From Betaproteobacteria bacterium (GTDB taxonomy: Bacteria; Pseudomonadota; Gammaproteobacteria; Burkholderiales; Burkholderiaceae_E), in assembly GCA_009925965.1 (NCBI GenBank), contig RFPW01000061.1:1-10483 (forward strand): a stretch of 10,483 bases of DNA, given 5' to 3'. The notes beneath the pieces are model-generated. The model worked only from the letters and a program-made list of their open reading frames with translations. It ran no database searches and had not been told where the DNA came from. Of this stretch, positions 6,557 through 10,483 are shown piece after piece (positions within the stretch are counted from its first letter, which is position 1; each line of letters opens with the position of its first letter). The position numbers and the translations under genes are program-made.

Positions 6557-6797
6557 CTCCGTTTCGGAACCTGAGAGATTCACGGTCCGTTCGAACGACC
6601 TAGTGCGACTGATCGACCAGAACGCCCTGACGGTCCGCTTGCTCCTTCGGTGGGTCAGCTTGACGTTACGCCGACCGCTCTTCGGAGATTCGCTTCGAAC
6701 GACCGGTCTATTTGCCTGAGAGTTTCCGGGGCGGTTGCTCCTTCGGCGCTGTCAACGGCCTGTGCATGGCCAGTTGACGGTCTCTCCCGATCGTTCG
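6557..6797 (-). ncRNA. Tandem glycine riboswitch (gcvT motif)
   Basis: Two glycine aptamers lie in tandem in the leader of the DadA-like gene. Aptamer 1 (6797-6696) is closed by an 11-bp P1 (6797-6787 with 6706-6696, one G-U). It has a P2 hairpin of GTCAAC/GTTGAC plus GGCC/GGCC (6778-6751) and the conserved core GCGCCGAAGGAGCAA ... GGAAACTCTCAGGCAAA. Aptamer 2 (6687-6557) is closed by CTCCG/CGGAG, has a P2 of GGTCGGC/GCTGACC (6676-6653), and repeats the core CACCGAAGGAGCAA ... CTCTCAGG. Aptamer 2 carries about 61 bases between its two core strands, against 12 in aptamer 1, so its P3 arm is much longer. In this class glycine binding usually turns expression on. The last aptamer ends 62 bases before the ATG, leaving room for an expression platform. 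Confidence 0.95.
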
Positions 6798-6837
6798 CGA
6801 GTTTGCGATGAACTGCAAAACCCTGCGACCTGACTCT

Positions 6838-6843
6838 ATTCTA
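6838..6843 (-). promoter_or_regulatory. Candidate -10 element for the riboswitch-dadA transcript
   Basis: TAGAAT on the minus strand lies just after the stop codon of the 96-residue gene and about 40 bases before aptamer 1, a suitable place for a promoter. The -35 region is weak (TGGAAG at an 18-base spacer), so read-through from the upstream gene's promoter is an equally good source of this RNA. Confidence 0.35.
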
Positions 6844-6846
6844 GCG

Positions 6847-7137
6847 CTACTGGTTCAGGGCCTTCCATTGCGTTTCGCGCACGCAGACGCCGCCCAGCAC
6901 GAAGCCCCCGCCTTTGGGCAGATGTTCGCGGGCTTGTTCGCAATCATCGAACGAATCAAAGGAGCCTGCGAACCGACTCTTTTGTTGACCCGACTCATTC
7001 ACGTACTGAACGAGCACGATCCGGGACCCCGGCGGATCCAGCAGAAACATCAGCTTGTCGCGCTGCGAAAAAATCAGCGTAGCGATGCCCAAAAGGGCAG
7101 TCGATCCCAGGGCGATCACGAGGGTCTTGGGCTTCAT
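6847..7137 (-). CDS. Small membrane-anchored protein of unknown function
   Basis: I do not recognise this 96-residue protein. It starts with KPK and one hydrophobic segment (residues 5-23, about LVIALGSTALLGIATLIF) followed by charged QRDK, so it is a signal anchor or an uncleaved signal peptide. The remaining 70 residues would face the periplasm. Cys66 and Cys85 are the only cysteines and could form a disulfide; the pattern FDDCEQAREHL...GGVCV resembles short secreted domains closed by a Cys pair. The ATG at 7137 is well supported: GGGAGG (7149-7144) sits six bases upstream. A near-consensus FNR/Anr box is placed correctly to activate it, so expression under low oxygen is predicted. It ends about 50 bases before the riboswitch and may read into it. 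Reality of the gene is likely; function is unknown. Confidence 0.8.
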   Translation of the reverse strand: MKPKTLVIALGSTALLGIATLIFSQRDKLMFLLDPPGSRIVLVQYVNESGQQKSRFAGSFDSFDDCEQAREHLPKGGGFVLGGVCVRETQWKALNQ

Positions 7138-7164
7138 GGGGCACCTCCCGAAGGTTGTGACCCT

Positions 7165-7206
7165 ATTACAAGGCTGAACGGAGCATTGATGTTTGACCCA
7201 GATCAA
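7165..7206 (-). promoter_or_regulatory. FNR/Anr-type class II promoter for the 96-residue gene
   Basis: On the minus strand TTGATCTGGGTCAA (7206-7193) matches the FNR/Anr consensus TTGATnnnnATCAA with one difference. A -10 hexamer TGTAAT (7170-7165) follows. If transcription starts at 7158, six bases past that hexamer, the box centre is at -41.5, the exact class II FNR position. The mRNA leader would then be 21 bases and carry the GGGAGG ribosome site. No competing -35 is needed. Spacing and sequence are seen; oxygen control is inferred. Confidence 0.65.
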
Positions 7207-7222
7207 ACCCTTTAGATCAAAC
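7200..7222. repeat. Direct repeat AGATCAAAC, two copies 14 bp apart
   Basis: AGATCAAAC occurs at 7200-7208 and again at 7214-7222, sharing the same helical face loosely. The first copy is half of the FNR-type box; the second is an additional ATCAA half-site facing the sulfate transporter genes. It may be a second weak site for the same regulator. Confidence 0.5.
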
Positions 7223-7228
7223 ACGCAT

Positions 7229-7251
7229 AAGGAATCGCGTTTTTGTTCCTT
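7229..7251. promoter_or_regulatory. Inverted repeat AAGGAA/TTCCTT upstream of the sulfate transporter
   Basis: AAGGAA (7229-7234) and TTCCTT (7246-7251) form a perfect 6-bp inverted repeat with 11 bases between, 55 bases before the binding-protein ATG. It lies where an activator such as CysB could bind, but CysB sites are poorly conserved and I cannot assign it. No convincing -35/-10 pair is visible in this region. Confidence 0.25.
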
Positions 7252-7305
7252 TTCCTGACAAATGACCGCGACTAAGCTCCCCAATCCTTATTTTGCAGCA
7301 TCCAG

Positions 7306-8430
7306 ATGGACTCAAAACGCTTCGCCCCCGCACCAGACCGGGCCTTGGACTCTGACTCTGACTCTAACTCTGAGTCTGACTTGGATCGTGTGTCCCGGTC
7401 GCGCCGGACCTGGCTGCGGGCGGCACTGGCGGGCGGCGTTCGGGCGACCGCGACCTTTCCGGTAAATGTGTCGATGACTGCGGCGATGTCGATCCCCTTT
7501 TCGGCTCGGGCGGCGAATACCACCCTGCTCAATGTCAGCTATGACGTCTCGCGGGAGTTCTACAAAGAATTCAATACGGCCTTTGTCGCGCACTGGAAGA
7601 AGACCACGGGCGAGGACCTGACGATTAATCAGAGCCATGGTGGTTCGAGCCGACAGGCCCGCAGTGTTATCGACGGCCTGGAGGCCGACGTCATCACGAT
7701 GAATCAGGCCAATGACATCGACATCCTGTACGAGCGCGCCAAGATGGTTCCGCAAGACTGGGCCAAGCGCTTGTCCCTTTCGATCATCTTGGTGCGCCGG
7801 GGCAATCCCAAGAACATCCGCGATTGGAGCGACCTCGGCCGCCCGGGCGTGAGCGTCATCATTCCCAACCCAAAGACTTCGGGAAACGGGCGCTATACCT
7901 ACCTGGCCGCCTGGGGTGCCGGCATCAAAGCGGGCCTCAGCCCCGATGCCGCCAAGGCATTGCTGACACGCATGTTTACCAATGTACCGGTACTTGACGG
8001 TGGCGGGCGTGGCGCGACGACCACGTTTGCACAGCGCAATCTGGGTGATGCGCTCGTGACCTTCGAGTCCGAAGCGCCGCTGATCGAGCGCGAATTCTCA
8101 GGTGGATTCGAGGTGATTTACCCGTCGCGTACGATTTTGGCCGAGAACCCCGTCTCGGTCGTGGATCAGATGATCGATAAGCGGGGTACGCGGAAACAGG
8201 CCGAGGCCTATCTGAATTTTCTCTACACCGAGATGGGTCAGGACATTGCGGCGCGCTTTCATTTGCGACCGCGAAACGAAAAGGTTCTGGCCAAGTACGC
8301 TAAGGTCTTTCCAAAAGTGAACACATTCACGGTCGACGAAGTCTTTGGCGGTTGGACTAAAGCGCAGAAAGATCATTTCAATGACGGAGCGACTTATGAT
8401 CAGGTGATCATCGCCGCCAAGTCCCGCTAG
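7306..8430 (+). CDS. sbp: Periplasmic sulfate-binding protein with twin-arginine signal
   Basis: This 374-residue solute-binding protein captures sulfate or thiosulfate for the CysTWA importer. The mature part shows the family stretches VSYDVSREFYKEFN, INQSHGGSSRQARSV (anion-binding loop), ADVITMNQANDID and NPKTSGNGRYTYLAAWG, a PROSITE-type sulfate-binding signature. The export signal is unusual: SRSRRTWLRAALAGG at about residues 29-43 fits the Tat consensus, with likely cleavage near FSARA-A. Before it lies an acidic DSDSDSNSESD tract encoded by a hexanucleotide repeat. The ATG at 7306 has no Shine-Dalgarno. A GTG at 7390 would start MSRSRRTWLRA, a more typical Tat signal, so the true start is open. 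It stands 16 bases before cysT. Sulfate versus thiosulfate preference cannot be decided. Confidence 0.93.
   Translation: MDSKRFAPAPDRALDSDSDSNSESDLDRVSRSRRTWLRAALAGGVRATATFPVNVSMTAAMSIPFSARAANTTLLNVSYDVSREFYKEFNTAFVAHWKKTTGEDLTINQSHGGSSRQARSVIDGLEADVITMNQANDIDILYERAKMVPQDWAKRLSLSIILVRRGNPKNIRDWSDLGRPGVSVIIPNPKTSGNGRYTYLAAWGAGIKAGLSPDAAKALLTRMFTNVPVLDGGGRGATTTFAQRNLGDALVTFESEAPLIEREFSGGFEVIYPSRTILAENPVSVVDQMIDKRGTRKQAEAYLNFLYTEMGQDIAARFHLRPRNEKVLAKYAKVFPKVNTFTVDEVFGGWTKAQKDHFNDGATYDQVIIAAKSR
7348..7383 (+). repeat. Hexanucleotide microsatellite (GACTCT, six copies)
   Basis: GACTCT occurs three times perfectly, then AACTCT, GAGTCT and GACTTG, six units in register. Translated in the binding-protein frame it gives alternating Asp/Ser (DSDSDSNSESDL). 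Copy-number change by slippage would alter the N-terminus by two residues per unit without shifting the frame. If translation starts at GTG 7390 the repeat lies in the leader instead. Confidence 0.85.
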
Positions 8431-8446
8431 CCGATCGCCGCCGCCG

Positions 8447-9280
8447 ATGTTCGCCCGCGTGCTGTTAAAGCGCCATAGTGTCCTGCCGGGCTTTGACCTG
8501 GCGCTTGGGATGGCGGTGACTTATTTAAGTCTGATCGTGCTGATCCCATTATCGGCCGCGTTTCTGAAGACCTTCGCCTTGACGTGGTCCCAGTTCGTGG
8601 ATGCGGTGGCTACACCGCGTGTGATGGCGTCGTATCAACTGACGTTTGGGGCTTCGTTGTTGGCCGCTCTGGTGAACGCGATTTTTGGGCTCATCATGGC
8701 CTGGGTCCTGGTGCGCTATCCGTTTCCAGGCAAACGCATCGTGGACGCTCTGGTTGATCTGCCATTTGCCTTACCGACCGCGGTTGCCGGGATTTCGCTG
8801 ACCGCGATCTACGCCCAGAATGGCTGGATCGGTCGCTGGTTGCCATTTAAGGTCAGCTTTACGCCGATCGGCGTGTGGGTCGCGTTGGTGTTTATCGGTC
8901 TCCCCTTTGTGGTGCGGACGGTACAACCCGTGATCGAGGACCTCAATCATGAACTCGAGGAAGCCGCTGCCACGCTCGGCGCCGACCGCTGGCAGACGTT
9001 CTCGAGGATTGTCTTTCCGATCTTGACCCCGGCCCTGTTGACTGGTTTTGCCATGGCCTTTGCGCGCGCGATTGGCGAATACGGTTCGGTCATCTTTATC
9101 GCCGGGAACATCCCGATGGTCAGCGAAATCACGCCACTGCTCATCATCACCAAGCTCGAGCAATACGACATCGCAGGTGCGACCGCGATCGCAGTGGTCA
9201 TGCTGGTGACTTCGTTCTTCTTATTGCTATTGATCAACTTGCTGCAAGCGTGGTCGCGTCGTCGCCAGGGGGGCTTATGA
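8447..9280 (+). CDS. cysT: CysT, sulfate ABC transporter permease
   Basis: CysT (CysU) is one of two inner-membrane permeases that form the sulfate channel with CysW. The 277-residue protein shows the N-terminal VLPGFDLALGMAVTYLSLIVLIPL segment typical of CysT and about six membrane spans. The coupling-helix EAA motif (LEEAAATLGADRWQTFSRIVFP, from about residue 170) docks on CysA. GEYGSVIFIAGNIP near the C-terminus is a CysT signature. The ATG at 8447 fits family alignments, though its upstream GC-rich run lacks a Shine-Dalgarno. It follows the binding-protein gene by 16 bases and overlaps cysW by ATGA. Confidence 0.96.
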   Translation: MFARVLLKRHSVLPGFDLALGMAVTYLSLIVLIPLSAAFLKTFALTWSQFVDAVATPRVMASYQLTFGASLLAALVNAIFGLIMAWVLVRYPFPGKRIVDALVDLPFALPTAVAGISLTAIYAQNGWIGRWLPFKVSFTPIGVWVALVFIGLPFVVRTVQPVIEDLNHELEEAAATLGADRWQTFSRIVFPILTPALLTGFAMAFARAIGEYGSVIFIAGNIPMVSEITPLLIITKLEQYDIAGATAIAVVMLVTSFFLLLLINLLQAWSRRRQGGL

Positions 9281-10164
9281 GTCTGGCGAGTGAGTTCGTG
9301 TCGATACATCAGGGCGGGCTTGTGCCTGCGTTGATGCGCCGGTCAACGACCGAGCCGCTTTGGGTGCAACGGACGCTCATCGGGATTTCGTGGGTTTTTA
9401 TGACGGTGTTCTTGTTGGTCCCACTGGCCAGCGTGTTTGTTGAAGCGTTTGCCAAGGGCTGGGCCCTCGCCCTCGAGGCGATTACGGAGCCCGACGCGCT
9501 GGCCGCCGTTCGACTTACCCTGCTAGCTGCGGCGATCAGCGTGCCGCTTAATCTCGTCTTCGGGGTGGCTGCGGCCTGGGTCATCGCGAAGTTCGATTTT
9601 CATGGCAAGAGTTTGCTGCTCACCCTGATCGACTTGCCATTCTCGGTCAGCCCAGTCATTGCGGGCTTGATCTTTGTACTTGTTTTTGGCCTGCAGGGAT
9701 GGTTGGGCGAATGGCTGGTTGGCCACGATATCCGGGTGATTTTTGCCGTTCCAGGGATCGTGATGGCCACGATTTTTATTACCTTTCCGTTCATCGCCCG
9801 CGAGCTCATTCCGCTGATGCAAGTTCAGGGTATTGAGCAGGAAGAAGCCGCTCGGGTGCTGGGCGCCAATGGGTGGCAGGTTTTTTGGCGGGTGACCTTA
9901 CCCAATATCCGCTGGGCCCTTCTCTACGGTGTGATCCTTTGCAATGCTCGTGCGATGGGTGAATTCGGAGCGGTCAGCGTGGTGAGCGGTCATATTCGAG
10001 GGCAGACCAATACGATGCCCTTGCATATTGAGATTGCGTATAACGAGTATCAGTTTGTTGCCGCCTTTGCGGTGGCCTCTCTGCTGGCTGCGCTAGCACT
10101 CGTTAGCCTGCTGGCCAAGTATCTGGTCGAGCAGCGAGTCAAGCGCGAGATGCAAGCGCGCTGA
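9277..10164 (+). CDS. cysW: CysW, sulfate ABC transporter permease
   Basis: CysW pairs with CysT in the inner membrane to pass sulfate driven by CysA. The 295-residue product has about six membrane spans, the EAA motif EQEEAARVLGANGWQVFWRVTLP from about residue 188, and the CysW signatures WVIAKFDFHGKSLL, IDLPFSVSPVIAGL and MGEFGAVSVVSGHIRG. The ATG at 9277 overlaps the cysT stop (ATGA) and has a G-run (GGGGGG) four bases upstream as ribosome site. The frame is open back to 9250, but those residues overlap the cysT end. The N-terminal 35 residues before the first span are somewhat long but normal for the family. Confidence 0.96.
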   Translation: MSLASEFVSIHQGGLVPALMRRSTTEPLWVQRTLIGISWVFMTVFLLVPLASVFVEAFAKGWALALEAITEPDALAAVRLTLLAAAISVPLNLVFGVAAAWVIAKFDFHGKSLLLTLIDLPFSVSPVIAGLIFVLVFGLQGWLGEWLVGHDIRVIFAVPGIVMATIFITFPFIARELIPLMQVQGIEQEEAARVLGANGWQVFWRVTLPNIRWALLYGVILCNARAMGEFGAVSVVSGHIRGQTNTMPLHIEIAYNEYQFVAAFAVASLLAALALVSLLAKYLVEQRVKREMQAR

Positions 10165-10204
10165 CCGGCCCCCCGGACTCCCCCTAACCAGGCCGACTCA
10201 TCCT

Positions 10205-10483
10205 ATGAGCATTGAAATCCGTCATCTGACGAAACGTTTTGGCGCCACCACGGCTTGCGATGACCTCCATCTCGATATTCCCTCGGGAGAGCTGGTGGCG
10301 CTGCTCGGTCCCTCGGGATGCGGCAAGACAACGCTCTTGCGCATCATCGCGGGGCTGGAGTCCCCGGATCGAGGCAGTGTCTTGTTTCATGGCGAGGACA
10401 CGACCAATACCGATGTTCGCTCGCGCAATGTGGGTTTTGTGTTCCAGCATTACGCCCTTTTCGGGCACATGACGATCTTCGAG
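10205..10483 (+). CDS. cysA: CysA, sulfate ABC transporter ATPase (5' part)
   Basis: CysA is the cytoplasmic ATPase that powers sulfate uptake through CysT/CysW. The window holds the first 93 codons and ends inside the gene. The protein starts MSIEIRHLTKRFGATTACDD, with Walker A GPSGCGKT at residues 35-42 and a Q-loop VFQHYALF with Gln81. RNVGFVFQHYALFGHMTIFE is the CysA pattern. The signature motif, Walker B and regulatory C-terminus lie outside. The ATG at 10205 fits the family, but no clear ribosome site precedes it. A 40-base GC-rich gap separates it from cysW. Confidence 0.95.
   Translation, partial: MSIEIRHLTKRFGATTACDDLHLDIPSGELVALLGPSGCGKTTLLRIIAGLESPDRGSVLFHGEDTTNTDVRSRNVGFVFQHYALFGHMTIFE

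Noticed and set aside
7262..7465. Plus-strand frame with a Leu/Thr alternating stretch upstream of the binding protein
   Set aside because: The pattern is just the GACTCT repeat read in another frame; the rest is out of frame with the sulfate-binding protein.
10165..10204. Terminator between cysW and cysA
   Set aside because: The GC-rich gap has only short CCGG self-complementarity and no T-run, and cysA clearly belongs to the same unit.
1..10483. CRISPR array, insertion sequence, prophage, tRNA or attachment site
   Set aside because: No spaced palindromic repeats, transposase or integrase motifs, cloverleaf sequences or terminal inverted repeats were seen on either strand.

Overview
The window looks like chromosomal DNA of a betaproteobacterium, most likely a Burkholderiales-type organism. 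G+C is about 60% by eye. The order argJ – DUF815 ATPase – mutT, then yacG, zapD, coaE and pilD on the other strand, is familiar from that class, and the ZapD N-terminus also reads as betaproteobacterial. There is no rRNA, tRNA, insertion sequence, CRISPR array or phage gene.

Left block (1-1960, + strand): the 3' part of argJ (arginine biosynthesis), a DUF815 P-loop ATPase and a MutT-type Nudix hydrolase. They overlap at their junctions and look like one operon.

Middle block (6494-1957, - strand, in transcription order): a DadA-like FAD amino-acid oxidoreductase, pilD (prepilin peptidase), coaE (last step of CoA synthesis), zapD (Z-ring bundling), an unrecognised 124-residue winged-helix-like protein, and yacG (gyrase inhibitor). 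A tandem glycine riboswitch precedes the oxidoreductase, so it is probably induced by glycine. pilD, coaE, zapD and the winged-helix gene all appear to use non-ATG starts. The winged-helix gene has its own AT-rich upstream region with inverted repeats.

Divergent junction (6847-7305): a 96-residue membrane-anchored protein (- strand) lies just upstream of the riboswitch. A near-consensus FNR/Anr box lies exactly 41.5 bp from a predicted start site, the geometry of an oxygen-responsive class II promoter.

Right block (7306-end, + strand): a sulfate ABC importer. It has a periplasmic binding protein with a twin-arginine signal preceded by an Asp/Ser hexanucleotide repeat, the permeases CysT and CysW, and the start of the ATPase CysA, cut by the window end.

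Most of the window is ordinary housekeeping sequence. The points most worth checking are the riboswitch and its possible ribosome-site sequestration, the FNR-type promoter of the small protein, the CTG start of pilD, and the winged-helix gene inserted in the zapD-yacG pair. I see no clearly new multi-gene system.
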